Positions 1-13,580 are shown, numbered from the stretch's first letter. The stretch: DNA of 64,000 bases from Phylloscopus collybita (GCA_027886175.1 JAJNNQ010000006.1:9424001-9488000), one strand, 5' to 3'. Notes: generated by a model from the sequence alone, not told the origin. Numbers and translations: made by a program.

Positions 1-1610
1 TATATAGTCACAGTGGGATTTTTTGGTATGTATTATGTGGATCTTTCACATAGAAGAGAGTCTTATCAGAGATTTCCTTTCTTTTAATAAAGAACTCTTG
101 GGAAATTATGGCAATTTTACATGCTTCAATGACCAAGTTTTTTTTAACACGTTACAAAATGTACTTTTTATTTAGAAAAAAAATGTGACATTCTCTGCTT
201 CTCAAAATTGCAAAAAGCTTTGGCACTCACAGTTCCAACAGATAAGACTCAAAGTATATGTAAAAGTTTAAAACTATAGTTTTAGCTCTGATTTCTGCAT
301 ATTTTTAATTCACAAATTTTGCAGGCAGTGCAATAATAAAAAATTCCACTATAGGAAATAAAAATACAATATCATGTATACAAATGAAATATCTTTTTTA
401 TTATTTAAAGAACCAAATAAAATAAGTTCATTTCAGTTTTATGTAGAAGAGAGATTTTAAGGTGGTTAGTATGAGTTTCCAATATAATTTATTGTCATAT
501 TTATTTAACTTGCAAGATGTTGTCAGGTCAAACCAGAGTTTTTATTTTTTCTTGTCTCAATGCACATTTTAATACCTGAGAAATAGAGTAGAAAAGAGCA
601 CGATGAAATCCTGAGTGTCTTATACTGTATCTTCAGATACAGAGTGTGCCTGCTGTTTCTCCCTGGGGTAGGGCCAGGAACAGCACTGGGGATGTCCCAC
701 CTGGAATGTGTACTCTGATACAGGTACTGTGGTGCTAAGTAAAAGGGATGCAAGAAAATGCAAACATGCTTTGCTTGACTCAGGATGAGAACAGAAGATA
801 AACAACATTTCCTGAAAGAGTTGTAAGAGGCAACAGCCTGAGTCCAATAACAGTGGGAAGGAAGGAAGGCTAAGATAAGACAGACGCAAGAAGGTAAGAA
901 AAGCTCTCAGGAGGGCTTTTGAGAGCAAGAGAATTCTCTGCTCTTCACTTATAGCTGATGAGAAAACATTTCTGATTCTTGAAACTAAGAAGGAGGAGCA
1001 CTCAATTCTGCGTGACTGAACAGTTTGATTTGGTTTTGCTTCTTTTTTTTTTTTTCTTTATGGTTTATTTTAATTTTTTAGGTTGTTTCTTTTTCCCCCC
1101 ACAGTAATTTCTTCTTCTCTATTCAAGGGAAAGACTATGTTAGGAACATTAATATGCAGTAATATAACTGCTGCCTGCATATCTATTTGGCCTATTAGGC
1201 ATATTTTGATGAAGGAGGATACTTGTAATAGATTAAAATGCACCTAAAAGAACAGTAAACCTAAACTTATTTACCTAGTAAGAAAAGATTTAATATGAAT
1301 TGACTGGATGATGGGCACAAAGATCCAACATTATATAAGAGGAGGTTCACACAGAATAAGGAAGACTCATTCCTTCTCAAGAGGAGAGGACATTCAGCAG
1401 TCCTACTTGCGCTGAGACAAGTTTATGCAACAATGGGAATCACAGAAACATGGCACAATAACACAAGTGCTATCCAGGAATGAGTGAAGACTGTTAAACA
1501 AGAACAAAGATAGAGGAGAGAAAGAGAGTGTCACATTCTGTGTAAAACAGCTCCCTACCTGCACTGGGCTCCAGCATGAAAGTGTAGATTTATGCTTCTA
1601 CCTGGAAGCT
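1..1610. other. AT-rich DNA with no recognised gene or repeat
   Basis: This stretch has only short chance reading frames; the largest is about 100 codons and without recognisable domains. A moderately GC-richer island lies at about 630-950. A poly-T run sits near 1041-1055. I recognise no transposon family and no splice-bounded exon. Confidence 0.6.
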
Positions 1611-1617
1611 TTTGTTG

Positions 1618-1795
1618 CTATTTTTTTTTGGTTTGGTTTGGTTTGGTTTGGGTTTGTTTGTTTGTTTGTTTTTTGTTTTGGGTTTTGTGGGTTTTTTTTG
1701 TTTGGTTTGGTTTTTGGGTTTTTTTGTTTGGTTGGTTTTTTGGGGTTTTTTGGGGTTTTTTTGTTTTTGTTTTTGTTTTTGTTTTTTTTTTTTTA
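1618..1795. repeat. G/T-rich simple repeat tract
   Basis: About 175 bp of almost pure G and T on the plus strand, made of GGTTT, GTTT and GTTTTT units with several runs of three or four G. It starts with four GGTTT-type units and ends in a long T run. The open frames across it (rich in Phe, Val, Trp, Gly) are artefacts of the low-complexity sequence. Confidence 0.9.
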
Positions 1796-1799
1796 ATAT

Positions 1800-4700
1800 T
1801 TACCTATTTTTAATTTGTGTAAAAATCACACCTCTATGTTGTGAAAATCCTTGAAAGTTGTATGAAATCCAGGGAACTACCATTCTTCCAGCATTACAAG
1901 AATAGTGGAATGAGTACACACTTCATGATTGTCAAATCTCTTGGGTTTTGGAGTCAGAGAACTGAAAAAACAGGCATTCTCCAAACTATCTATACAAACC
2001 ATGCTCAGTTTTAAAGGTTCCTGAAACTACTTACAAGTCCTCTTATGATCCAATATTCTGTTAATTAAAATTTTATGTTTCTCTAGTTTGTTAGCTGACA
2101 AAGTTTAACGATAGTTCAGTGTCTCTCTTATATTTATTTCATATATTGTTAACTAGAAATAAGTTATATATTCCAGAGCTCAATAGGACATAAAGCTTCT
2201 GGTTCATCAGAGGAGTAAGGCAACCAGCTGCTCTTACTTGATGTTTGCCCGCTGATTGTGCCTAATAGTTACAAGTCCCTGTATACTAAGTGAAAAACAT
2301 ATAAATATGTTTATCCAAGATTTAATGTACCTCATGCATCAGTATGAATATGCAGGTAGAAAAAAAATCTGTTATCATCCTATATCTTTTAATTATTACT
2401 GGGAAAAAAATTCAAATTATTAAAAAAAAAAGAACAAGGCTGAAAAAAACCAGCAAAAAATCATCTTGTATAACTCTGTCTCAAGCTACCATTATTTATT
2501 CTGAATCTTTGTGACGTTTACAAGAAAGCAACTTACTAAGCACTATATCACACTACTGCATAGCTTTGTCTGCTATAACAACCATCAGAAAATAAAGTCC
2601 TCAACCTAGGTGCTCTCAGCTCTTTCTTACTAAGAGCCAGCATCACTCATACACCCACATTAACAGCCAACAGGGTGCCATTTTTGTCACCACCAACAGC
2701 TAGTCTGATAGCATCCTGCCACTCTATATGTGCTGGGCTCTAAGCATGTTTTAATTATTCATTACTTCAGCAGAGAGAACTCTCCCGCTGTCTGTATCTA
2801 CAGGCAAGCACAAACACCAGGCTTAGCATCATTTGCTACTGCACCTCTTTCCCTCAAAAGAGATGCTGAATTTTCTGCTTTTTGAATCAATTGATGCTCT
2901 GCTTTATCTTCCATTGAAAAGCCAGTTCCCTGATTTTCTTGGTCTGAAAAGGGACAAGCTGCATTTTTGCTTGTTTTAGATCCTTATGGTGGAGAAATTG
3001 CTATTCATTTCAAAGCTCAAAAGTTTTATTTGATGAAACTTCTGTAACGAAAGAAAACCATGTTAACTGCAAATGGAAAACATCTCTCATAAAAAAAAAT
3101 CTTTTTTCTTTTTTGATTTCTTCATAACAGTCTTTGAAATTTCCCCATGGAAAATGACCACCATTTTTAACATCCATTTCTATTTATTTGAATATGTTAA
3201 CTTGGCCTCTAAAAAACTACCATGTTTATAGTATATGAATATCAAGCATTTTTTATATGAAAAGTCTTTGCATCTTCTTGTGAGGGCCAGTTCTAAAACA
3301 AGAGGTGCAAAATCAATATTACCTGAGTATACAGCAGTATCTGAAATCTTGCAGTCCTATGGCTTATAGTGTGAACTATAGTGAGAATGAGAAGTCCTAA
3401 AATCTGCTGATCAGCTTCAGCATAGCTTCTCTAAGACAATTATCTAAGCCTTGCTCCAGTTTGAATTTCTGTTTCTTTAATGTGGTTGATGAAAATTATA
3501 TGCAATATTTTAATGCCTTCTGTAATGACAGGTGTTTTCTCATTGCTATTGAAAGTATTGATTGATGCACAGGAACTACGTATATCTTTCTAAGACCAGA
3601 TTATATTGATGATTTATAGCTATTCCATAAAAGACAAGAAAACCTAATGATCTTTCGGAACCAGGTGTGAAAAACCCACTGTGTGTCATTGTGTCCTACT
3701 AAATAAAAGCTAGCCCTAAACAATAACAAAAAACCCCCACATTTCTGTATACTTCCTGAGCTAATAATCCTTTCTGTGAAGGGAAACATATTATTCCATG
3801 CTGTGTTCTGGACTGAGAGAGAAAACACTGCTGATTGCAAGTGGCTTGTATTAGGAATTATTAGGGTCTGTACTTAGATGTGACTGAGGTACATGTAAAA
3901 TTTCCTCATGCTCACATGCAAACAAACAAACATTATGATAATCCATAATCTTGTCTTTCAAATATCTCCTTGTTCTTCTCAATAAACAGAAAAAAAGTTC
4001 TTGATTAATCCATTACCAAATGATCCTGATTGGTTTAGATCTTTCCTAATTCCCATTTCTATAATGTAAGTTGCTACAAATTCAAGCAATTATTTCTCCA
4101 TAATACACATATTCTCTTTTGTATTTTAATTTAATTAATCTTGTGGCATCAAAAAGATTTGTTAATATATCCCTTTCTTTTTTTTTTCAGTTTAATTAAC
4201 AGAAATAATAACACTTATTTGGAACTTATTTGAAACGTTTCCTTGATGACTTTCACTGTTAGTATTTGTTATCCCTATATTCTTTTATCTTACATTAAAA
4301 TTTATCACTGCTCTTCTAACAATTAGTTTCTTATTGTATGTAAGTTGTAGGGCAGGCATATATCATATGCTTAAATCAAATAGAATAAATGCATTGAATT
4401 TTATTCAGCCAGAGGGAAAAAAACAAGTCTCTTCCCCACCAAAAATTCTTTACAAAAGCTTAAAATGAAGGTCAGTCTTTGCTATGCAGATATTGTTTTC
4501 TAAAATAAAATGAAGGTCAGTCTTTATTTTGCAGATGCTGTTTTCTAAAATATATGATTTATTAAGATTTACTTTTTTGAAAGAACTGCAGCTGCACCCC
4601 TACATTTGCTATGGCTGCCCTTTCACATGAATCAAGTCACAAATTTCTGGAACATTTTGTTTTCTATGAACGGTTTTGCAAGATCCTCTTTGTTTATTAA

Positions 4701-5715
4701 AAAAAAAGTGGAATAGTTTATTTGGAATATTCCCTTAATGTTAGGATAAACAGATTACAAAAATTATTAATACTATTTCTTCATTTGTATTTTTTTTAAT
4801 TGTGGTTTTATGTCTTCAAGTAATTAAAAAAAATCAGTATGTCAATATCTAAACCTGAAAATTACTCTTTTGTTCCTGGTTCTTTGTCCAAGATTGTCAT
4901 TCTAAAATTAACCTCATAAATCTTCTCCTAAATTTAAGAATCTTTTGTCTATTTTCACTCCTTTATGTTTCATCCATTTATGTTCATGCAGATCTACACT
5001 TTACAATTTAATTTTCGTTTTTCTGAAAATTTGTTCTTCAATACCAGTATTCCAACAGCATCTGCTAGATTAATGTTTAATGTATTATATAATTATATGT
5101 TTAATATATACCTAGTTCAAGTACTGCTCAAGTAGTTTTAGGTTTTTGTGAATGTCCTTCCAACAAAGAATATATTTGGGGAGTTTCTTTGATGTGTATA
5201 TACATATTGAATTTTGGAATAAAACAAACTACCTAACCAAACCAGACCAAAGAAAATACCTAAAAAGTCCCCCCAAATTTTTAGGAACAATACTATACCT
5301 AATTTTTTGTAAGAAAAGCTTATGTTTAGATTTTACAAAAACTTTATTTTTGAGGGTCTACAAAAGCTGAAGCTGTTTTATAGGGACTGTTCTCTTATAT
5401 ATTTTTATGAATAGAAATATCTAGGCATATAAAGTCACAGGACAGTTTAGAAAGCATGGTAGGGAAATTCCAAGCTCATAGACACAGGGCACTAACTGCA
5501 ATCCCAAAGTTCTACTTTACTTACATTTTGCATGCATAGAAAGCAGATTTATCATTGGGCCCTTGACTAATCAATAGGCCCTCCTGAAAGATTCAGTGAC
5601 TTGAAATGGAACATGAATAGAAAGAAAAGGAACAGATGCTGAAGTTGTCTTGATGGGAAGATAGGCAAGGTATAAAAATGGTCTGAAAAGCTGGGTTGAG
5701 AGACTGACAATCACT
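1800..5715. other. AT-rich DNA with no recognised gene
   Basis: This is AT-rich sequence with short A and T runs and no supported exon, RNA gene or transposon. A slightly GC-richer part lies at about 2570-2870, and I could not assign it. The only structured element seen is the 45-bp tandem duplication at 4461, listed separately. Confidence 0.55.
4461..4550. repeat. 45-bp tandem duplication, two copies
   Basis: Two adjacent units start with the same 10 bases at 4461 and 4506. They share the core AATGAAGGTCAGTCTTT and end in TGTTTTCTAAAAT. They differ at only a few positions, so this is a local duplication that has begun to diverge. Confidence 0.85.
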
Positions 5716-5724
5716 GGAACAAAT

Positions 5725-6245
5725 TCTAGGTGGAGGCCAGGGACTAGGAGTGAACCCAAGGGGTCATTACTGGCACCAGTCTTGGGTAGCATCATTGTTA
5801 AAGATCTGGATAACCAGGCAGGCAACTGGCTGAACATGAGCCAGCATGTGCTCAGGTGGCCAAGAAGGTCAATGGCATCCTGGCCTGTATCAGCAATAGT
5901 GTGACCAGCAGGACCAGAGCAGTGTTTGTTCCCTGTGCTCAGCACTGGTGAGGCCACACCTCTAATCTTGTATTCAGTTCTGGGGCCCTCAGGGGAGTCT
6001 ATATCACTCTACAACTCCCTGGAAGGAGGTTGTAGCAACCTTGTTGGGGCTTGGTCTCCTCTGCCAGTTAACAAGTTACAGGAAAAGAGGAAATTACTTC
6101 AAGCTGCACCAGGGCCTGTTCAGGCTGAACATCTTAAAGAATTTCTTCACTGAAAGGATTGTTAAGCGTTGCAACAGACTGTCCAGAGACGTGGTGGAGC
6201 CATCTTCCCTGTAAGGTTTCAACAAAACACTAAACAGGACATGTG
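5725..6245 (+). mobile_element. CR1 LINE fragment, sense, internally deleted
   Basis: The sequence follows the 3' half of avian CR1 ORF2 (reverse transcriptase end) on the plus strand. The segment at 5757-5820 corresponds to the catalytic-domain region just before the FADD box. The sequence then jumps to the later conserved segment beginning CTGAACATGAGCCAGCA, so the FADD region and several hundred bases after it are missing. It continues through the GTGAGGCCACACCTC region and the 'fraction of ORF2 near the stop' segment until about 6245, where similarity ends before the CR1 3' tail. Frameshifts and stops make it a dead copy. The antisense reading frame at 5571-5957 is a shadow of it. Confidence 0.88.
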
Positions 6246-6249
6246 AAAA

Positions 6250-7960
6250 TGTAAAGAGAACTTGGGTTTCTGAGCTGGAATTGTTGCCAGTTTTGTGCAC
6301 TAAAGAATAAACTTAACCAACTGTGCTTTCCTGTTGACTTTCAACCACTCTACATGGATGTAGAAATCCCTTGTTTCTTTGCCTGAATAAATTTAATTAC
6401 ACACCCAGATTCACTCAGTCAATCTCAGTTGAGTATCTCTAAGCAGGAGATACTTACTGACATTCCATCCTTATTAAGCATTACACATTGTTATTGTGAA
6501 TTAACTACATCCATATTCTAAGTGCTTCAGAGGGAAACTTCATCTCTCATGTTGTGAAAATCTTGTTTGTATTTGAGCTTCAGATGACCCTCTTTAAATT
6601 GTTCTACTGAAACTTAGAGAATGCCCTATGGAAATTTTGTTCTGAATGTTCAAACTAGGCATCAAATTACCACAAAAAGAACCCCAAAATATCTAAAAAA
6701 ATTGCAACATTTCCAACTAAAATCTACAAGACTCTTGTTTCTTATAATGTAGAACAGAAATTTATATAAAAATAAATTTTAAACATAGCAGATACCCTTG
6801 GTTTAACTAAGTCTAAAAATTAATAATTATTATATTCCAGTGTTCCAGCTAATTATCTGGTTAAAAAAAAGATACAGAGAGACATGCAATGGGAGTGGGT
6901 TTTGTGTGAAGAAAAAATTGAAATCAACCAAATGATTACTTGAGTTGTGACATATGTAGTAATATTTGAAAATATTGTAGATTTTAATTAACTAGCAATA
7001 ATTGATTAGCTAAAAATTAAGGAAAATTAAACTGTTTGTGGAAAATCACTCAAAACTCTTTTGATTTCTTTAAGCTTAGAGAAGCATAAAATTTCTTCCA
7101 TCATTTACTTTATATTCTGGTGTACTGCTCCTTAGCAAACAAAGCTAACTTTTTACCTCAAGGGACATATCCTTAATGACATAGCAACAAATTTGTTTTA
7201 CTTTCTACCTCAGGCCACAAAGCAAGATTAAGTTGAAGACATATTTTTTATTTACTTCTCTTTTCTCCTAGCTTCCTACCAATGATGGAAACAGGGAAAA
7301 AACAGGAGAAAGAAAAAAGGGTTTTAAATAGCAAGAGACAGAAAAAGCAACAAGAAAAGAGTGCATAAGTGCTCAATACAGAAAGAAACAGACCTACTTA
7401 AAATTGGAAAAGGTATGAGGGTGTTGCATGGCATTCGTAGATTAAGTGAGCATGAAAAAATAATCTGTGATGAGGTGTATAACACAGTTAAGCTTCACAA
7501 GGAGACAGGGATTCAAGCTGGAGTTCAGGGGGAGTGAAAGAAAAAAAATGCACATATAAAAATCACATTAAAGGATGACTTGGTATGGCATCTGTGTTCT
7601 GTTCCTCAGGGCCCAATGTAATAATTCACCAGAGCATACCAAAGGACTTAGGGGAAGTCACTTACAATCACTCCAGTATCTCTATGAACTCGAGAGAATA
7701 GATGGGGGTCACAGAGGACTAAGAAATTGAATATATTTGTCTATGATGTTTGGCAGGGGAGGGGGATTTATTCTTTTTCTTATGGACTGTAACAGTAGAT
7801 GTGACATAACAAAAACACAGAATGATCGACTCTATCCCAAAAAACATCTCAAAAATAAACTAGCTCTCATTTATAGTCATTCAAGGTGGCTGGAAAATGA
7901 TTCTTCAGTAAAAGTTATCAGTGGTTTGGAGTACAATTATGAAGCATTTTAAACTGAAAA
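6250..7960. other. AT-rich DNA, no recognised gene
   Basis: No supported gene is seen. Around 7590-7720 there are faint hints of further CR1 ORF2 sequence (for example TTCCTCAGGGCCC). This could be the upstream part of the old CR1 that is clear from about 7970, but I cannot align it with confidence. Confidence 0.5.
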
Positions 7961-7969
7961 AGGATGTCT

Positions 7970-8480
7970 CTTAAAGTCAGTTTTTCATTAATGGTATGAC
8001 AGAAAATAGAGTGTAACTTCTAAAATTTGCTGATGACATCCAGCCAAAAGAAGGATCAGTTTGATAAAAAGGCTCAGGCTTTAAAATGATCCTGATAAAT
8101 TTGTGCAGGATCTGTAGCCAGGAAAATGAAATTCAACTAGTACAAAATTAAAATGCTTTATTTCTCAAGGGAGACGAATACCAATGGGGAATATCTGGGT
8201 AGGCACCAGTAGAGCAGAGGGGAATTCTAGCAGTAGCCATGTATCATGCACAAAATAAGTGCCAAAAGTGTGACACAGCTGCAAAATAAGCAATGTCATT
8301 TGGGAATATACAATAATAAGTTGGTTTTTTTATTATTTTAGAGGCATTCTAAGTCTGGAAAACAGACTGACAGTAAACTTCTCTCCCAGTTCGCTGTGAA
8401 AATGATTTATCTCCCAGAATTCAGATCAATTTGGACAGTGAAATAGTGTGAAGAGGAGTTTAAGGACTGAGCCATCTGAC
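7970..8480 (+). mobile_element. Old, diverged CR1 LINE fragment, sense
   Basis: Several spaced segments match the order of the CR1 reverse-transcriptase region. At 8018-8041 the sequence still reads as the F-A-D-D type motif followed by polar residues. At about 8080-8100 it has the 'aaaatgatcctgataaatt' helix segment. At about 8187-8220 it has 'ccaatggggaatatctggg', and then the 'gacacagctgcaaaa' segment at 8271. Similarity is closer to ancestral reptile-type CR1 than to the young avian subfamilies, which suggests an ancient insertion. Many indels and stops are present and the 3' end is not visible. Confidence 0.7.
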
Positions 8481-8489
8481 CTTGAACTT

Positions 8490-11400
8490 CTGTTTTATTT
8501 TGGTTGAAGTCAAATAAAAACCTAAAGAATGAATCCAAAGCAGATAGAGATTTCTCTATCGAGGACACAACTACTATCTAGACAGCAACTACTTTTTAGA
8601 TGTCTGTCTAGAGATAAATTTCACAGTTGAATGCTAAATTGTCCAGGAAGCAAGCTTTCAATATTTGTCACAAACATGGACAACTAGCAACAGTTGTCTG
8701 AACTTCTTTTTGTAACTGTTTTAAATGTTTCAAAGGAAAGAGAAAAAAAAATCGCTTAAAATCAGGGTGGAAAAAAAATTGGAAAGGGATCTTCTGCTAT
8801 TTGCTACAAGCATGTCACAGCAGGAAGGCACTTGTGATGAAGTGCCAATTACATTTGAGGCCCCAATACTATAATGCCAGGATCTAAATCATGTTTTTCT
8901 GTCTTCTATGCTTTTCCAGAGGCTCAAACCCTGCTGTTAGTATTGTAAGCATCTAAGAAACTTGCTTCAGTGGAAAAACTGAACATTGAATTTAATGCAG
9001 TAAAGTGACTGCTTTAAAAATTTGGTCTTTTTATACATATTTGGGTATTTTATCAGTCTGATTCACCACATTCACTTTGCCACTCTCAGCTGCTTAAACG
9101 ACTTATCACCATCAATGATACATGGCTATACTGCAGTGATTTCACTGTAGGTAGCCAGTGTTTTCTTGATTAACCATATCATGCATTATAAATAGGGATG
9201 TACTTTGAAATTATACATAGTTGGACTTATTTCTCGATAGATAGGATTGATACTCTAAGACTAGGCTACCATTACAGAAAACACCATGGAAGATTTTTTT
9301 TCCCCACAACGAATGTGGGATAATAGCAGAAATATCCAAAATATACAGAAAAGATCTAAGGCAAACCAGCTTTCTCCTGTTCTCAGAATATGATTTGTAA
9401 GTATGGATAGAACAGAGATTACAAGTCATATGGGAGAACATATCTGCTGATAAGATCTTATTGTGTATGACCACTGTTACTTTCTTTATGGAAAAAGCAA
9501 AATCATATTCACTTTAATAAAACCATGTACACTAAAAAAAAAAATCAGAATTATTATTCAATCTGTTAAACAAATCATCTTGTTCCATAAATCTGCTGTG
9601 CTGTTTTTATACCAAGTGTATAAAATATATTCATCACATTACACCCAAAGGCATATCATCTCTGCTAAATGTGTAAATACACATAGTAATGAGATTACAG
9701 TACCTCAAAAAATATTTAAGAAATCCACATTGTTAAACTTCCTTTATGCAGAAATCTGTGTATCACTGTTAATAGTGGAAAATACAATTAATTTTTTTAT
9801 AAAATGAAAGCAGGACCAACACTGTAAATATTTTCTTGAGTTATAAATCATATGTTTTATTTTCTAGCCAAATTAGAAATGCATAGTCAAAACAGACACT
9901 GTTGGCATTCACGGTCTTGCTCAAAACTACCAGTCCTGCACATTTTGTTATCTGTTTGCACAGAACTCACATTTGACCTTGGCTAAGAATTTACATACAG
10001 AATATGCACTGCTAATTTGTAAAAGTCATTGAGGAACTATTGAAGTTTGGCTTTGACACTTCCTGGATCTTAATTGGATGAAATCAAAATAATATAGAAA
10101 AATTCATATTTGTTTGATTTGTTTTAATTTATTTTAGATCTGTTCTATTCACATGATTTTGGAAAGAAAGATTAAATAATTTGGCTAGCTCTAAGTGTGA
10201 TGTGCTGCAAAAATAACACAATAAAAATACTACAAACTTATATTTTTCTCCTTTTTTCAGTATAATTGTAAGAGAAGATTCCACCAAATGAAGGGTATAT
10301 GATTTAGAAGTACCAAGTTACAAATACTACATCAAAAGTTGAGATTCAGCTGATTTTATTTCTGACATCTGCAATTTAGACAGTTGCAGGAGTCTATACT
10401 TTGGACTCTGTACTCAGGAAAGAGACATTTCAAGTTCAAAATCATGTCTATGCTCAGAATTAGATGAATCATGCTTTGGAACCAACTGTCAATATTAACT
10501 AGATCTTACTATAAACCTTGAATTATTCTCTCAAATATGAACAGCTGATGTTAGTTGAATCACACAGTATTATTGAAGTCATTATTTATCTTCTGGGTGT
10601 ATCTTGCAATCACAGATTATGATAAATCACCAAAGAGACATAAGAAAAACCACTAGAGGGAAATATAAGTTTAGGATTACATAAAATATTCTATTTTGGT
10701 ACATCTAGAGAAATATTAGTGCCAGTATATCAAGAAAGATGAGATTTCATGTAAAATTCTGGCATGTAGAGTATGTGAACTGAAGAACAGCCAAAGTGGA
10801 CATGAACACAGACTTTTAAATTGACTAAGTTTGGTTTATAACTTTTTCATCTGTAATGTTATATTAGAAATTAAAGGAATGTTTCTAATCTCTGAAATGT
10901 TGGTAAATTATCAACCAAGTAGCGTCAAGACTGACAAAAATAATTTTAAGCTTGGACTGACCACTTGATGAGAAAAAGGTTATCTGATGGGCATGCTGAT
11001 ATTGATTTAAAAGAAAATTATTTTAATAACAGCAATACTAATGCCCAAATGCATCATTTAATGATCTATTTTGAACGCAAATTTTAATAGCAGTATTTTT
11101 ATTGCAAAAAAGGGTAACTGTCTCGGAAAACATAATGTCGTCCTCAGAAGAGCTTTTGTTTAAATTTTACCTCTTCTATTTTATCTAATCTTTTTTTCTT
11201 TAAGTATCACTATTTATATTACATAAACATATTTGCTTTAGTATGAATATTATTTTTTCTGTTTATTGTTTAAAATTCAATTTCTTTAAAGTCAATATAT
11301 TAGCTATAGAATTTTAACAGCATCCTATAATATTCTTTATTCAGAAATAAGCTTATTCCATAGTCATTTGCAGTACAAACCTTTCTGTCATTTGTCTTAG

Positions 11401-12250
11401 CTTTGTCATTCTAAACCCATTAAGAAGCAAAGTAGCCGACAGTAAGCTGTAGATGTGTTTTACAGATAAATCTTATCTGTCCTTACGAAATACCTTGTAA
11501 TCTTACTCACTTATATATGACTTCCATTTATTACCTGAAATTACTTCCTCTTCTGCAACACCATCTTAATACAATTTTTGTTTTCTCCTCTCTTGATTGA
11601 TCATGACTAATAGGAATTTCTAACGATCTTTGCTTCACTAATCCAGCTCTTCCTTAAGCTCAAGTATTATTTAAATAGTTAATCTTCCTTCAAAACCTTT
11701 CCTTACAATTTCAGAGCTTCTCTCTCCTGCCTCTTCTGCAATTGTGATTGACTATGCTTTATCAGTGGAGTAGTCTCAACTTTTTCTCTGCCCCTTTGGG
11801 TTTCTAATGTAGTCCAACTTTTCAAGCTCATGGATGCTATTATCAGTTTAGTAGTTATTTTGATTTTTCAATAGTTTTTTTATTATTTTTAGAGCTCTAA
11901 ATCTGAATGTGACCTTGATTTCTTCAACAATTTCATATCTCATCCCGCCTCTCCTACTTTTTCTGCATTACTTAACAGAGTGTGACCCAAAAGGTTACCT
12001 CGGAGTAAAATAAATTAATGACAGTCAGTGGAATTGAAACAATATGATAAGAAAATAAAGCCTATATCAAGACAAAAATAAGATCAGAAATTGCTTAAAA
12101 TGCCTGTATTTATTGCATTAGTATATGTACAATACTTAAAGTAACATAGACTCCAAATATTTTTGTGAATGATTTAATGTTCACTTCTGCTGTTCACTTT
12201 TTACACTGGCTAAATAAGCTTCATATTATTGAACAGAAACTTGTGTTTAT
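8490..12250. other. AT-rich DNA, no recognised gene
   Basis: There are only chance reading frames (longest about 114 codons at 9463, rich in Ile, Lys and Phe as expected for AT-rich non-coding DNA). I see no transposon ends, microsatellite of note or RNA gene in this 3.7 kb. Confidence 0.55.
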
Positions 12251-12252
12251 TT

Positions 12253-12420
12253 AATCATAGAACCATAGAATTCCCTGTCAGAGGAAGTGTTCAAGGTCAG
12301 GTTTAAGCAGATCTGATCTAGTCAAAGATGTCTGTGCTCATGGCAGGGAGTATCATCTGGTGTCTGACCTTTAAAGGTTTCCCTCCAACCCAAACCATTC
12401 CTTGCTTCTAAGATTCTCTA
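12253..12420 (+). mobile_element. CR1 LINE 3' end, sense, with an antisense CR1 tip at its left
   Basis: From about 12272 the sequence follows the last part of a CR1 3' end on the plus strand: GAGGAAGTGTTCAAGG, then GATCTAGTCAAAG, CATGGCAGGGAG, and finally the TTTCCCTCCAACCC...ATTC tail at about 12378-12420. Immediately to the left, 12253-12271 reads as a CR1 tail in the opposite orientation (TCATAGAACCATAGAAT). This implies two CR1 copies meeting head to tail or an insertion at an older tail. Confidence 0.75.
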
Positions 12421-12424
12421 TTCT

Positions 12425-12790
12425 TAAACAGTATTTGTCCTAGTTCAGACCCCTGAAGGATATCACCTGTTACTGGTTTCCCCTTGGAAGCTGAGCAAGG
12501 TAAGAGGACTGCAGCTTTTCAGACACAGCCCATGTTTGCTGTCTGTAATCACTTCCCTGTCTTCCATATTTCTCAATATACATTACTGAACAATCTGTTC
12601 TATAATCTTTCTAGTCACAAAGTGAAGCTGCCTTTTGGTACTTCCAAAGGTCCTCCTTTTTTGCTCTTTTTAAAAATTATTTTGATGTTTTCCTTTTCCA
12701 GTTGCTGAGGACTATGCCTCACTGACATTACTTTTTAAATATGATGGATTTATTTAATGAGGATTATGACAATTAGAAGGTTGAGTCCAG
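12425..12790 (-). mobile_element. CR1 LINE ORF2 fragment, antisense
   Basis: The plus strand reads as the reverse complement of the CR1 reverse-transcriptase region. It shows the CAGACCCCTGAAGGATATCA segment at 12447, a large deletion, then the CCTCCTTTTTTGCTCTTTTT segment at 12651, and TTTTTAAATATGATGGAT near 12733. The order matches antisense CR1 with internal deletions. It has no coding capacity left. It abuts the sense CR1 tail at 12420. Confidence 0.75.
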
Positions 12791-12799
12791 TCTTCAACA

Positions 12800-13580
12800 A
12801 ATGTCAATAAAAGATTGTATCTCAAAAGAAAATTTAAAAAATAATAAAAAAAAGAGATGCAGGTTATTGGGGTTATAGTAAGTTCTTGTTAGTGCTACTG
12901 ATATAAAGGAGTTGAGAAATAGAACTTAGTTTAAACATAAAGCCAAGCCCAGATGCAATATTGTTTAATTGCTATTAACTAATAGATACACTAATCTTCT
13001 GGAAATGAAGATGTACCATTTGAGAAAAAAATATAGCATTAACTAAGAAATTAGAGTGTGGGAGAGGGACAGCTAGTTATGCTATAAAAATATAAAAAGC
13101 ATGACAAATACCACTCATTTTACTGCTAAAGAAATCAAGCCTGTATCCTAATATCTAGATTTTTTTTTTCCTTTTTACCTATGACAACTGCAAGCAAAAG
13201 TAACTCAGGCTGAATATAACTGTAGCCACAGTAGTTGCAATATAAAATGTATTTACACATAGGAGTGTTTTTTCTTTGGAAGAATGGGATTGATTCTGAA
13301 TATTCACTTGAAGACTTTGGGGCTAACTACTGTTATGCAAGGGAGAGAATAGACACAACTAGTCCATGTCCAAACAGATACATCCAGTTTAGTATTCATG
13401 TTCAGATTTCATTGATTTTGATTTCTGTATTTATGTTGTTTTGCCTATTCTATCTAAAAAATCCGTTGCAGTTTCCTGTAATGGTTTTGCTGTCTTTAAA
13501 TAGTCAGATTTTCATTCTAATCTTCAGTGTATAATGTAAGTAGTTGAGCTTGGAAGCTGATTAATACATTTCCATATAAA
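12800..13580. other. AT-rich DNA, no recognised gene
   Basis: No element is recognised. The 99-codon frame at 13235 has no domain and a composition expected from AT-rich DNA. Confidence 0.5.

Noticed and set aside
1592..1854. Two overlapping hydrophobic frames rich in Phe, Val and Trp
   Set aside because: They are translations of a G/T simple repeat and not membrane proteins.
5571..5957. 128-codon antisense frame with ordinary-looking protein composition
   Set aside because: It lies across the sense CR1 copy and is the reverse reading of CR1 ORF2.
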